A stretch of DNA of 64,000 nucleotides. It comes from Schauerella fraxinea. GTDB lineage: Bacteria; Pseudomonadota; Gammaproteobacteria; Burkholderiales; Burkholderiaceae_B. The stretch is taken from NCBI GenBank assembly GCA_030849965.1, contig JAVDKL010000001.1:1656554-1720553 (forward strand), read 5' to 3'. The notes below the pieces were generated by a model. It was not told where the DNA came from. It saw nothing but the letters and a program-made list of their open reading frames with translations, and searched no databases. Position 1 is the first letter of the stretch; every line of letters starts with the position of its first letter. The position numbers and the translations under genes were made by a program. Shown in pieces: positions 53,552 through 62,569 of the stretch.

Positions 53552-54545
53552 CGTCGGCGATAGCCTGATTTCGAAGTCAGCGGAAGCGTTGGTACATACC
53601 CATTGCGGTGATGTACCAATAACTACGGTGTTTCGTGAACAGCCAATCGATGACTACGTGTCGCAAGGTGTGGGTGCCATCATTGCGCCGGGATTCTCCG
53701 TCGCAAATGCGACCTATCCCAGCACATTTGCGCTAACCCGCGATCTGCACACGCTTCCCCCGTTTTATCCCGTGGGCTGCGCGATCCAGCACGCCGATTT
53801 TCTGCATACTGGCCTGGACGGATTCCGGTACGACCAGCCGACGCTCGACGTGCTCAATCTTATCGTCAAGAGGTCTGGAGCATTTCCTTGTCGAGATCAA
53901 CTGATCGTCGACCTTCTCGCGAAATTTGACATTCCCAGCTATTACTTCGGTGACCTTGGCCTTTTCGATCCTGAGCAAATAGGTAGACCCTTCGTCGCAC
54001 CGAAACGCATCGACTCCTTGGTCTTTACGATTGCACATAGCCCGCGCTATGCCGCCCAGTCCGCCGAGATGCTCGAACATCTTGCTCGCGCTTTTCCGGA
54101 GGCGCGACGCTACGCTGCGCATCACAGCGTCCCAAATTCAAGCGCGCGCGCTATCGCTGACATTGCGCTCACCCATGGATTCGAGATCGTCGAATTAGCC
54201 GGTTCAGCAGAGAACCTAAGCTTCTACGACAACGTAGACGTTCATATTGGATATCGGCTTCACGGCCATATCTCGTTCCTGCGCCGCCGCAAGCCGAGCG
54301 TGCTTTTAGCAGAAGATATCCGCAGCTTCGGTTTCTACAGTACAGAGGGCACACAGCCCAACTGTATTCCCGCATTTCGACTGAGCGACTTCGCAGCAGA
54401 CCCTGGCTCATCCGCCACTGCTATGACCGCATTGCTCACCGGCATAGAAGACGGTTTTTCGTCTTTGAATTCTGTATTTTCATTTGTGGACACGACCTAC
54501 AAAAACGTCGTATCACCATATTTTTCCAATCTCAAGTTTGCTTGA
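53508..54545 (+). CDS. Polysaccharide pyruvyl transferase family protein
   Basis: A 345-residue protein of the CsaB/WcaK pyruvyl transferase family. Features: a beta-alpha start with NVGDSLI, GAIIAPGFSV, KRSGAFPCRDQL, a YYFGDLGL segment and YRLHGHISFLRRRKPSVLL, with the HGH-like active-site region. These enzymes add pyruvate ketals from PEP to sugars. It overlaps the 3' end of the large transferase gene by 44 bp in another frame, suggesting coupled translation. It implies a pyruvylated sugar in the capsule; some members of the family act otherwise. Confidence 0.8.
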   Translation: MNLLLTTYPAHKSRNVGDSLISKSAEALVHTHCGDVPITTVFREQPIDDYVSQGVGAIIAPGFSVANATYPSTFALTRDLHTLPPFYPVGCAIQHADFLHTGLDGFRYDQPTLDVLNLIVKRSGAFPCRDQLIVDLLAKFDIPSYYFGDLGLFDPEQIGRPFVAPKRIDSLVFTIAHSPRYAAQSAEMLEHLARAFPEARRYAAHHSVPNSSARAIADIALTHGFEIVELAGSAENLSFYDNVDVHIGYRLHGHISFLRRRKPSVLLAEDIRSFGFYSTEGTQPNCIPAFRLSDFAADPGSSATAMTALLTGIEDGFSSLNSVFSFVDTTYKNVVSPYFSNLKFA

Positions 54546-54568
54546 ACAGAACTTCTGGAGAGTTTTTT

Positions 54569-55567
54569 ATGTTGCAGGGTAAATCCATTCTGGTCACCGG
54601 GGGCACCGGCTCGTTTGGCCACACATTCGTTCCGATGACGTTGGAACGCTACAACCCCGCCCGTTTGATCATTTACTCGCGCGACGAGATGAAGCAATGG
54701 GAAATGGCCAAGAAGTTTGCGGGCGATCCCCGCGTCCGTTTTTTCATTGGTGATGTACGCGATCGCGAGCGCCTCTACCGCGCCTTGGATGGTGTCGATT
54801 ACGTGGTACACGCGGCTGCGACGAAGATTGTGCCCACCGCCGAGTACAACCCGTTTGAATGCGTGAAGACGAACATTAACGGCGCCATGAACCTCATCGA
54901 CGCCTGCATCGATAAAGGCATCAAACGCGTTGTGGCATTGTCGACCGACAAAGCCAGTAGCCCCATTAACCTCTACGGTGCCACCAAGCTCGCATCCGAC
55001 AAGCTGTTCGTAGCGGGCAACTCGTACGCCGGCGGCCATGACACGCGTTTTGCTGTTGTTCGTTACGGCAACGTCATGGGTTCCCGCGGATCGGTCATTC
55101 CTTTCTTCATGTCGATTAAGGACAAAGGCGAGTTGCCTGTGACCGATGAACGCATGACGCGCTTCATGATTTCGCTTGAGCAAGGTGTCGAGCTCGTTTG
55201 GCACGCGTTTGACGATATGGAAGGCGGCGAAATCTACGTCAAGAAGATTCCTTCGATGAAGGTCACCGACGTCGCATCGACCGTGGCGCCAGAAGCAACG
55301 CAGAAAATCGTTGGCATTCGCCCCGGTGAAAAGCTGCACGAGCAGATGATTGGTTCGGAAGATGCGTACTTCACGTATGAATATCCTGAGCATTTCAAGA
55401 TTCTTCCCGCTATCCATAACTGGAGCGCCGATCAAGCCCGTATCAAGGATGGCGTGCGTGTTCCTGAAGGCTTTATCTACGCGAGTGACAACAACCCCGA
55501 ATGGATGACCCAGGCCGATCTCGGCGTCTGGATCGATGCCAACCGCGAGAAGATCGGAGCAATCTAA
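54569..55567 (+). CDS. pseB: UDP-N-acetylglucosamine 4,6-dehydratase (5-inverting) PseB
   Basis: A 332-residue extended SDR. Features: TGGTGSFGHTFV cofactor motif, DVRDRERLYRAL, and the STDKASSPINLYGATK catalytic region (YxxxK). It performs the first step of pseudaminic acid synthesis, converting UDP-GlcNAc to the 4-keto-6-deoxy-L-sugar. I used the ATG at 54569 with GGAGAG upstream rather than the TTG at 54542. Starts the six-gene pse cluster. Confidence 0.92.
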   Translation: MLQGKSILVTGGTGSFGHTFVPMTLERYNPARLIIYSRDEMKQWEMAKKFAGDPRVRFFIGDVRDRERLYRALDGVDYVVHAAATKIVPTAEYNPFECVKTNINGAMNLIDACIDKGIKRVVALSTDKASSPINLYGATKLASDKLFVAGNSYAGGHDTRFAVVRYGNVMGSRGSVIPFFMSIKDKGELPVTDERMTRFMISLEQGVELVWHAFDDMEGGEIYVKKIPSMKVTDVASTVAPEATQKIVGIRPGEKLHEQMIGSEDAYFTYEYPEHFKILPAIHNWSADQARIKDGVRVPEGFIYASDNNPEWMTQADLGVWIDANREKIGAI

Positions 55568-55568
55568 G

Positions 55569-56729
55569 ATGATTCCGTATGGTCGCCAAGACATTAACGA
55601 AGCAGACCTCGAAGCCGTCAGGCAAGTTCTGCTGTCTGATTTTTTGACCCAAGGTCCGCAAGTTCCAGCGTTCGAAGCTGCCGTACGGAACTACTGCTCG
55701 GCACAGTACGCATTCGCGATGAACAGTGCCACATCGGCGCTGCATGTGGCGTGCATGGCGATGGGTCTGAAGGAAGGCGGGTTGTTGTGGACGTCCCCCG
55801 TCAGCTTCGTCGCGTCTTCGAACTGCGCGTTGTACTGCGGTGCTGAAGTCGACTTCGTCGACGTCGACGCCGCGACTTACAACATGTCCGCCGATGCGCT
55901 CCGGCAAAAACTCGAGGCCGCAAAAGCAGCCGGCAAATTGCCTGACATTGTGGTGCCCGTTCACCTGTGTGGCCAGTCTTGCGACATGAGGGCGATTCAC
56001 GAGTTATCCAAGCAGTACGGTTTCAAGGTGATCGAAGATGCCTCGCACGCTATCGGTGCAAAGTATCTTGGAAAGCCGGTGGGTAGCTGCGAGTACAGCG
56101 ACATCACGATTTTCAGTTTTCACCCCGTGAAAATCGTCACCTCCGCTGAAGGCGGAATGTTGATGACGAACGACGCGAAGATTGCAGAACGCGTTGAATT
56201 GCTGCGTAGCCATGGCATCACGCGCAATCCTGAGTTGATGCAGTCCGAATCGGAAGGCCCGTGGTACTACGAGCAGATCGATCTTGGCTATAACTATCGT
56301 ATGACTGAGCTTCAGGGTGCACTGGGGCTGAGCCAGATGAGCCGCCTCGACGCATTCGTCGCACGCCGTCACGAAATCAAAACAACTTACGACGCGGCAC
56401 TGGCTGCCTTGCCAGTGCAGATTCCGTATCAGGACACTGACGCGCACTCAAGTTTGCACTTATATGTTGTGCGTCTTGACCTGGACCGTTGCAAACACTC
56501 GCACCGCGAGACGTTTGAGTTGCTGCGCAAGAAAGGCATCGGCGTCAATCTGCATTACATGCCAATCTACCGTCAGCCGTACTACAAGCAGTTCGGCTTT
56601 TCGAAAGATGATTTCCCCAACGCCGAGCATTACTACAAGGAGGCGATTAGTCTCCCGATGTTCCCGACGTTGACGGCAGCAGACCAGCAAGCGGTCATCG
56701 ACGCCTTGGCCGAGGTAACGACGCGATGA
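55569..56729 (+). CDS. pseC: UDP-4-amino-4,6-dideoxy-N-acetyl-L-altrosamine transaminase PseC
   Basis: A 386-residue DegT/DnrJ/EryC1 aminotransferase starting MIPYGRQDINEAD. The PLP lysine lies in FSFHPVKIVTSAEGG (Lys 188). It transfers an amino group from glutamate to C4 of the PseB product. Starts one base after the pseB stop and overlaps pseF by 4 bp (ATGA). Confidence 0.92.
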   Translation: MIPYGRQDINEADLEAVRQVLLSDFLTQGPQVPAFEAAVRNYCSAQYAFAMNSATSALHVACMAMGLKEGGLLWTSPVSFVASSNCALYCGAEVDFVDVDAATYNMSADALRQKLEAAKAAGKLPDIVVPVHLCGQSCDMRAIHELSKQYGFKVIEDASHAIGAKYLGKPVGSCEYSDITIFSFHPVKIVTSAEGGMLMTNDAKIAERVELLRSHGITRNPELMQSESEGPWYYEQIDLGYNYRMTELQGALGLSQMSRLDAFVARRHEIKTTYDAALAALPVQIPYQDTDAHSSLHLYVVRLDLDRCKHSHRETFELLRKKGIGVNLHYMPIYRQPYYKQFGFSKDDFPNAEHYYKEAISLPMFPTLTAADQQAVIDALAEVTTR

Positions 56730-57436
56730 AAGTAGCCGTCATTCCTGCACGCGGTGGGAGCAAACGCATCCCGGGCAAGAATGTTCGGCCATTCTGCGGC
56801 AAGCCCATCATCGCCTGGTCGATAGAAGCAGCAGTCGAAGCAGGTTGCTTCGACCAGGTTATCGTCTCCACCGATGATGAGGAAATCGCAGAAGTTGCCG
56901 TGCAGTGCGGAGCCACTGTTCCGTTTACAAGACCCGCGGATCTTTCAGACGATCACACGCCTACGGTACCGGTCGTTCGGCATGCAATCTCTTGGTTGGC
57001 CGACCATATCAAAGCGCCGACCCAGGTCTGCTGCATTTATGCGACGGCCCCGTTCGTGACGGCCCATTATCTGCGTGCAGGGCTCACATTGCTGGAAACG
57101 AACGCCTTCGACTTCGTTGTACCTGTCACCAGCTTTGCGTTTCCCATTCAACGTGCCTTGCGAGTAGGTGCGGGTTCGCGCGGCGAGATGATCGATCCTT
57201 CTAAGTACGGCGTTCGGTCACAGGACCTGGAAGAGTACTTTCACGACTCGGGTCAGTTTTACTGGGGCAGCGCGGATGCGTGGCTGAAGAAGGACGCCGT
57301 ATTCTCCGGCAATACCGGCGTACTGGTGTTGCCTCGCCACCGCGTGCAGGACATCGACACGCTGGAAGACTGGACGCGCGCTGAATATATGTTTGAGGCG
57401 TTGCGTGCTCAACGACAGGGCGACGATCGCGCATGA
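56726..57436 (+). CDS. pseF: Pseudaminic acid cytidylyltransferase PseF
   Basis: A 236-residue CMP-sugar synthetase. N-terminal signature VAVIPARGGSKRIPGKNVR, then STDDEEIAEVA and HDSGQFYWG are typical of PseF/NeuA proteins. It activates pseudaminic acid as CMP-Pse, the donor for the capsule transferase. Coupled to neighbours by 4-bp overlaps. Confidence 0.92.
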   Translation: MKVAVIPARGGSKRIPGKNVRPFCGKPIIAWSIEAAVEAGCFDQVIVSTDDEEIAEVAVQCGATVPFTRPADLSDDHTPTVPVVRHAISWLADHIKAPTQVCCIYATAPFVTAHYLRAGLTLLETNAFDFVVPVTSFAFPIQRALRVGAGSRGEMIDPSKYGVRSQDLEEYFHDSGQFYWGSADAWLKKDAVFSGNTGVLVLPRHRVQDIDTLEDWTRAEYMFEALRAQRQGDDRA

Positions 57437-58524
57437 ACGTCGTCTTTCGAGTCGATGCGGCCGTACACATCGGGACGGGCCACGTGATGCGATGCATGAG
57501 CATTGCGCGTGCGCTCAAGCTTCGTGGCGTCGTCAGCACATTCATCATGCGTGACCATCCCGGACACCTGAAGTCCTTTGTTGAAGGCGAAGGCTTCGAA
57601 GCGACACTTCTGCCCGCTCCGCACGACACACCCGATACCACGGGACAGTGCGGGCACGCGGCGTGGTTGGGTGTCGATTGGCAAACCGACGCCGAGCAAA
57701 CCATGCAGGCTTGCGGCAGTAAAGAAGTTGATTGGCTCATTGTCGATCACTACGGCATCGATCAGTCTTGGGAAGCGGCACTGTCGGCAGTCGCCAATCG
57801 AATTTTGGTCATAGACGATCTCGCTGATCGCGGCCATCTATGTGATGCCTTGCTCGATCAAACCTACCTTCGCGACGAAGCAGCCTACGCACGCTTGGTA
57901 CCGCGCCAATGTCGCCTGTTACTTGGCAGTGCGTTCGCGCTGCTTCGGCCCGAGTTTGCAGCCCTACGCCAGGTATCGATTAGCCGCCGTCAATTACCTG
58001 CAGATTCATTCAAGTTATTAATCACCTTGGGCGGCATCGATCAATACAACGTCACGACGACGACGCTTCAAGCGCTGCAGACAGCATCGTTGCCGTCGAA
58101 TACCGAGCTGACGGTTCTCATGGGCACTCAGGCGCCTTGGAAAGCCGATGTTCAAGCCTTCGCAAGGTCGATGAAGTGGCCCACGCATGTGATTGTTGGC
58201 GCAGACAACGTGGGAGAACTGATGGCAAGTAGCGACTTGGCGATCGGCGCAGCGGGTGGCACCTCCTGGGAGCGATGCTGTCTAGGCTTGCCGACCGTGA
58301 TGTTGGTCCTGGCCGAGAATCAAAGCGAGATTGCTGTCAAGTTGCGCGACGCTTTGGCTGTTAGCCTCATACCTCAACTTGCAGACCTGCCCTCAGTGCT
58401 TCCCAACTTGATTGAACGACTTGTGACCGATCGAAAGCTGCTTGGCGAGATGAGCGACCACGCGGCGAGGATTGTCGATGGACGCGGTATCGAGCGGGTG
58501 GTGAATTACCTGGAACAACCATGA
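57433..58524 (+). CDS. pseG: UDP-2,4-diacetamido-2,4,6-trideoxy-altropyranose hydrolase PseG
   Basis: A 363-residue GT-B fold protein with the PseG pattern: FRVDAAVHIGTGHVMRCM at the start, VDHYGIDQSWEAAL, and GAAGGTSWERCCLGLPT in the second half. It removes UDP to give the free 2,4-diacetamido sugar for PseI. Usual order places it before pseH, as here. ATGA overlaps both sides. Confidence 0.92.
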   Translation: MNVVFRVDAAVHIGTGHVMRCMSIARALKLRGVVSTFIMRDHPGHLKSFVEGEGFEATLLPAPHDTPDTTGQCGHAAWLGVDWQTDAEQTMQACGSKEVDWLIVDHYGIDQSWEAALSAVANRILVIDDLADRGHLCDALLDQTYLRDEAAYARLVPRQCRLLLGSAFALLRPEFAALRQVSISRRQLPADSFKLLITLGGIDQYNVTTTTLQALQTASLPSNTELTVLMGTQAPWKADVQAFARSMKWPTHVIVGADNVGELMASSDLAIGAAGGTSWERCCLGLPTVMLVLAENQSEIAVKLRDALAVSLIPQLADLPSVLPNLIERLVTDRKLLGEMSDHAARIVDGRGIERVVNYLEQP

Positions 58525-59048
58525 ACGCGGACGTCGAATTCCATCTTCGCAAGATGGCCGAGCAGGATCTTGCACAAGTACTTGCATGGCGAAATCATGA
58601 AGACGTGAGACGCTATATGTTTGGTTCCGGCCTGATTGCGATGGAGCAACATCAGCGCTGGTTCGCAGGTGCAACGCTCGACAGCACGCGGGCACTTTTG
58701 ATACTTGAGCGAGATGGCGTCCCATCAGGCTTTGTGAACATCAAGTTCGATGCGCAGTCGCGTGTGGGGTCTTGGGGCTTTTACGTGTCACCTGATGCGC
58801 CTCGTGGCACCGGAAAGACCATGGGGCAACTCGCCCTGGCATATGCGTTCAATTATTTGGGATTGCATAAGCTCTGCGGCGAGGTCATCGCCTTCAATGA
58901 ACGGTCCTTGCGCTATCACGAACGACTTGGCTTTACCGAAGAGGGTCGCCTACGCGATCAGTACTTCGACGGAACTGTCTATCATCACGTCATATCTTTC
59001 GGGCTTTTAGCCGGCGAGTGGACGACAACTTCCACGGATGAAAAATGA
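58521..59048 (+). CDS. pseH: Pseudaminic acid pathway N-acetyltransferase PseH
   Basis: A 175-residue GNAT-fold protein with VLAWRNHEDVRRYMFG, GSWGFYVSPDAPRGTGKTMG (acetyl-CoA binding) and ERSLRYHERLGFTEEGRLR. It acetylates the 4-amino group produced by PseC. The ATGA overlaps with pseG and pseI confirm it belongs to the pathway. Confidence 0.9.
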   Translation: MNADVEFHLRKMAEQDLAQVLAWRNHEDVRRYMFGSGLIAMEQHQRWFAGATLDSTRALLILERDGVPSGFVNIKFDAQSRVGSWGFYVSPDAPRGTGKTMGQLALAYAFNYLGLHKLCGEVIAFNERSLRYHERLGFTEEGRLRDQYFDGTVYHHVISFGLLAGEWTTTSTDEK

Positions 59049-60097
59049 AACAACAGAAAATTGAAATTGCGGGCCGGGTCATTTCTGAAGATCACCCCCC
59101 CTACATCATCGCGGAAATGTCTGCCAACCATAATGGTCAGTTGGAAACGGCATTCAAGATCATTGAAGAAGCGAAAGCTTGCGGCGCCGATGCGCTGAAA
59201 CTGCAGACATACCGCCCCGACACCATCACGCTCAATTCAACCGCTGAAGACTTTCAGATCAAAGGCGGCCTCTGGGACGGGCGCTCTCTTTACGAGCTGT
59301 ACGAAGAGGCGCACATGCCTTGGGATTGGCATGCCCCGCTATTCAAAAAGGCGAAGGAAGTCGGCATCACCATTTTCAGCTCGCCCTTTGACCCAACCGC
59401 CGTTGACCTGCTCGAAGACTTGAATGCGCCTGCCTACAAGATTGCGTCGTTCGAAGCTGTCGACTTACCGTTGATCAAGTATGTGGCGTCAACAAAAAAA
59501 CCGATGATCATTTCGACCGGCATGGCAGACGCCGACGAGATTCACGAAGCGATTGCCGCAGCCCGAGATGGTGGATGCGAGCAACTGGTCGTCTTGCATT
59601 GCGTAAGCGCCTATCCCGCGCTGGCATCCGATTACAACCTGCACACGCTTTCGGACATGCGCACACGATTCGGCACGCTGACCGGATTGTCGGATCACAC
59701 ACTGGACAACACGACGGCCTTGGTAAGCGTCGCGCTGGGTGCCTGCGTGATTGAAAAGCACTTCACACTAGATCGAAGCGGCGGCGGTCCGGATGACAGC
59801 TTCTCGTTGGAGCCGGCAGACCTCCGCGCGTTGTGTACCGGAGCACGCATGGCGTGGGAATCGTTGGGCAAAGTGGACTACGGCCGCAAATCGGGCGAAG
59901 TGGGCAACGTGCAGTTCCGTCGCTCGCTGTACTTCGTCAAAGACTTGAAGGCTGGCGAGACGATCGGACCGGACGCCATTCGCAGCGTGCGCCCTGGTTT
60001 CGGGCTTGCGCCTAAGCACTACGACGCAGTAATCGGCAAAACCGTGCGCGAAGATGTGAAGGCTAATACTGCGGTGAAGCAGGAAGTGCTGTCCTAA
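59045..60097 (+). CDS. pseI: Pseudaminic acid synthase PseI
   Basis: A 350-residue NeuB-family enzyme: N-terminal TIM barrel (YIIAEMSANHNGQLETAF, DALKLQTYRPDTITL, IFSSPFDPTAVDLL) and C-terminal SAF/antifreeze-like domain (RSLYFVKDLKAGETIGPDAIRSVRPG). It condenses the PseG product with phosphoenolpyruvate to pseudaminic acid. Last gene of the cluster; stop is at 60097. Confidence 0.94.
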   Translation: MKQQKIEIAGRVISEDHPPYIIAEMSANHNGQLETAFKIIEEAKACGADALKLQTYRPDTITLNSTAEDFQIKGGLWDGRSLYELYEEAHMPWDWHAPLFKKAKEVGITIFSSPFDPTAVDLLEDLNAPAYKIASFEAVDLPLIKYVASTKKPMIISTGMADADEIHEAIAAARDGGCEQLVVLHCVSAYPALASDYNLHTLSDMRTRFGTLTGLSDHTLDNTTALVSVALGACVIEKHFTLDRSGGGPDDSFSLEPADLRALCTGARMAWESLGKVDYGRKSGEVGNVQFRRSLYFVKDLKAGETIGPDAIRSVRPGFGLAPKHYDAVIGKTVREDVKANTAVKQEVLS

Positions 60098-60221
60098 GCG
60101 GGGATCTGCATTGAGCAGCTCGGTTGCGACTGAGCCGCTTACTAAGACGCCCGACTGTTCGCACCACCGGCTCGTTTGCCAGCAATATCGTCTATGAAAC
60201 GAGCTGACAGAGCCACAATTG

Positions 60222-60260
60222 AAAAAGAGCCGCGATGACTGATGTCATGTGCGGCTCTTT
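60222..60260 (-). terminator. Terminator of the tRNA-Pro gene
   Basis: AAAGAGCCGC / GCGGCTCTTT stem; read on the minus strand it is followed by a T tract (TTTTTC), directly after the tRNA. Confidence 0.85.
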
Positions 60261-60267
60261 AGTATTT

Positions 60268-60344
60268 TGGTCGGGGCGGTGGGATTCGAACTCACGACCC
60301 TCTGCTCCCAAAGCAGATGCGCTACCAGGCTGCGCTACGCCCCG
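60268..60344 (-). tRNA. tRNA-Pro (anticodon TGG)
   Basis: A complete 77-base tRNA on the minus strand including encoded CCA. The anticodon stem TCTGC/GCAGA frames the loop TTTGGGA with anticodon TGG. The acceptor stem CGGGGCG pairs with CGCCCCG, and GTTCGAATC is the T-loop. It marks the edge of the capsule locus and could be an integration landmark, though no integrase is seen. Confidence 0.96.
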
Positions 60345-60456
60345 ACTGTTGATGCGGAGCGGATTGTACATCACTCGGGCGATACCTTTTTCTGACGGCA
60401 TCTATCAGTGCTAATGTATTCCGCACCCGTCGACGTTTTCGAACCGCAAAGCCGCC

Positions 60457-61542
60457 ATGTTCCTTGCCCACACAACGCGCGTTAACCATCGGTACGGCAC
60501 CTTTGCGCGGGCGCTAGGCCTCCTGGCGGCGGCGGCCACGATCACGTTTTCGAGTGGCGTAAAAGGCGCAGCAGCCATGCCGCCACCCGCTCCCCAAGCC
60601 TGCACCATAGCCGCCCCCAACTGCTTTACCACCTTCACACCCCCAGGCGCCGCAGGCACCCTCACCTACTACACCTCTCAACCCACTCACGGCCCTTCCA
60701 CCCCCACCGCCGCCCTGATTGCCCTCCACGGCCACCCGCGCGACGCGAACAAGACCTTTAACGCCGCCATCTTGGCCGCGCAATCCGCTAGTCGACTCTC
60801 CGATACCCTGATCATCGCCCCCCTTTTCCAGGTCGCGGCCGAGAACGCCTCCCGTTGCGAAACCCCTGGCGCCCCCGCAGCCCAACCCGGCAACATCGTG
60901 TGGACCTGCAGCAGTTGGATGGCGGGCGGCGCGGGGAAGGTTGCCTCCGCCCCCAGCATCACGTCCTTCGCGGCGCTAGACTCCTTGATCGACGATCTGC
61001 ACCAGAGATACCCCTCGATCAAAACGATCACCGTATTCGGCTTCTCCGCAGGCGCACAGACCATCCAGCACTACATCGGTTTCGCCAATCCAAGCGCTGC
61101 AAGCACAGTCCGCCTGCGCTTTGTCGTCTCCGATCCCGGCACGTGGCTCTATTTCGATGCCTACCGCCCCCAACAACCGGCAGATCCCGCCACCTGCCCC
61201 ACGATCAACACGTGGAAGTACGGCACCGATAAGCTGCCTGCCAATCTAGGCCGCACCGCAGCGCAAGCGCGGGCGCATTACGCGCAGGCCGAGGTGCATT
61301 ACATGGAAGGCGCGATGGATACGGGTGATGGCCGCGCGGCCTATTACAAGATTCTGGATAAGTCGTGCGCGGCGCAGGCTCAAGGGCCTTATCGACTGGA
61401 ACGCGGTTTGGCCTATGCCGCCTACGATCGCAAGCTGATTGCGCCGGAGAAGAACCGTGAAGTAACGGTGGTGCCGGATTGTGGGCACAAGGTGGAATGT
61501 GTGCTGCCATCGCCCGCGGCGCGGCCGGTGGTGTTTCCTTAG
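60457..61542 (+). CDS. Secreted alpha/beta hydrolase-like protein
   Basis: A 361-residue protein with an N-terminal signal-like hydrophobic segment (ALGLLAAAATITFSSG). The nucleophile elbow GFSAGAQ (Ser 197), oxyanion region ALHGHPRDA and C-terminal VVPDCGHKVEC with a candidate catalytic histidine match the alpha/beta hydrolase fold. Cysteines in pairs suggest disulfides in the periplasm. No specific substrate can be named. The 3' end lies within a 19-bp tandem repeat that includes the stop codon. Confidence 0.7.
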   Translation: MFLAHTTRVNHRYGTFARALGLLAAAATITFSSGVKGAAAMPPPAPQACTIAAPNCFTTFTPPGAAGTLTYYTSQPTHGPSTPTAALIALHGHPRDANKTFNAAILAAQSASRLSDTLIIAPLFQVAAENASRCETPGAPAAQPGNIVWTCSSWMAGGAGKVASAPSITSFAALDSLIDDLHQRYPSIKTITVFGFSAGAQTIQHYIGFANPSAASTVRLRFVVSDPGTWLYFDAYRPQQPADPATCPTINTWKYGTDKLPANLGRTAAQARAHYAQAEVHYMEGAMDTGDGRAAYYKILDKSCAAQAQGPYRLERGLAYAAYDRKLIAPEKNREVTVVPDCGHKVECVLPSPAARPVVFP

Positions 61543-61615
61543 GCCGGTGGTATTTGCTCAGGCCAGTGGTGTTTCTCAGACCGCTGGCGTTCCCTTAGGC
61601 CGAGGATCTTCCTCA
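61523..61615. repeat. Five 18-19-bp tandem repeats across the hydrolase stop codon
   Basis: Units of GGCCGGTGGTGTTTCCTTA type, starting at 61523, 61542, 61561, 61579 and 61598, with increasing divergence. The TAG stop of the hydrolase is inside the first unit junction. Confidence 0.75.
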
Positions 61616-62251
61616 GTGCGGGCGCTGCAGCGCCAACGCCTCTAGCGGCAGTTCCATATCTCGCGCGTCAAGCACAGCGAGCATCCTGCTGACGAACTTC
61701 AGGTTAAGCGTGAGAAAGCAGATGGCCAACCTGCCGGCAGCGTCTGCCGTCGCCCATTCGAGCAACCCGCCGTCTGCTACACCGTGCTCGTCGAGCGCCA
61801 GGGTTTGCGCAAAGCTCGCGCACGCGCCTACCGATCCGGCCGTTTCGCAGGTGTCCACGGCGGTGGCCATTGCCAGCACTTTCTCGCCGCGTACCACGAG
61901 CGGTTCGCCCAACTGAATGGCGTCGGCCAAGGCGTTGAACTGATTGAAGGCGAAGCCAAACCCGCTGGGCATGCCGAGTTTGCCGCAGAGCATGACTTTG
62001 GTGGAGAACGGCACGACCAGGCGGGTAAACATGTCCGAGTCCGCAGTCATTTTGGAGGCCCATACGTTGAGCAGGCGTTCCAGGCATCCTTGGGCGCAGG
62101 CCACGACCACGGCGGCGTCAGACTGACTGACAGCGCGGGTAAGCGTGACGAAATCGTGGGGGTTGAGTGCGCTTTCGAAGCCGAGCCCGAGAGGCACGGT
62201 GGTGGCAGAAAGATTGAAATCGTTCATGACGGGCGACGCGGCGGATGTCAT
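61613..62251 (-). CDS. Hypothetical protein, 212 residues
   Basis: A soluble protein whose fold I do not recognise. Start chosen at ATG 62251; another ATG lies at 62227 and the open frame runs further up to 62482 but is unlike coding sequence. Notable stretches: SQSDAAVVVACAQGCLERL, FSTKVMLCGKLGMPSG and AVDTCETAGSVGACASFAQ, Cys-rich for its size. It ends 70 bp beyond the hydrolase stop, at the edge of the tandem repeat, convergent. Confidence 0.5.
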   Translation of the reverse strand: MTSAASPVMNDFNLSATTVPLGLGFESALNPHDFVTLTRAVSQSDAAVVVACAQGCLERLLNVWASKMTADSDMFTRLVVPFSTKVMLCGKLGMPSGFGFAFNQFNALADAIQLGEPLVVRGEKVLAMATAVDTCETAGSVGACASFAQTLALDEHGVADGGLLEWATADAAGRLAICFLTLNLKFVSRMLAVLDARDMELPLEALALQRPH

Positions 62252-62569
62252 TCGTTTGGATGAGGTTGAGCATGCCACAAAACGGGCCGCGTTTCCGGGT
62301 TGTTGCACATCCCCATCACTCTCGCGATGCTGTACGATAGGTTGATGTACTCCATTTGCCCCCGAACCCTCGTGTTGCCCGCCGCCGATCGTGCGCGGGC
62401 GATGGGTCGTCGGTGCGGCCAGCTGTACATTCTCAAGCCGGACCGCGACGCACATATTTAAGCCCGGCGGCCTGTCACACATCCCCTCCTGCAGTTTTGG
62501 ACCGCCGGGCCACAGTTCTCTCGTGTCACGCGTCCGTCAATCATGCCGGGCGTTTATCCGGAGCTCGCC
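62252..62569. promoter_or_regulatory. Divergent spacer before rnk
   Basis: A 318-bp region between the minus-strand hypothetical gene and rnk. Frames inside it have no similarity. GGAG at 62560-62563 is the ribosome site for rnk. I see no other structure. Confidence 0.3.

Noticed and set aside
60268-60344. Possible integration site at the tRNA-Pro gene
   Set aside because: No integrase, no repeated tRNA 3' end and no phage genes in the window, so an island boundary is not supported beyond position.
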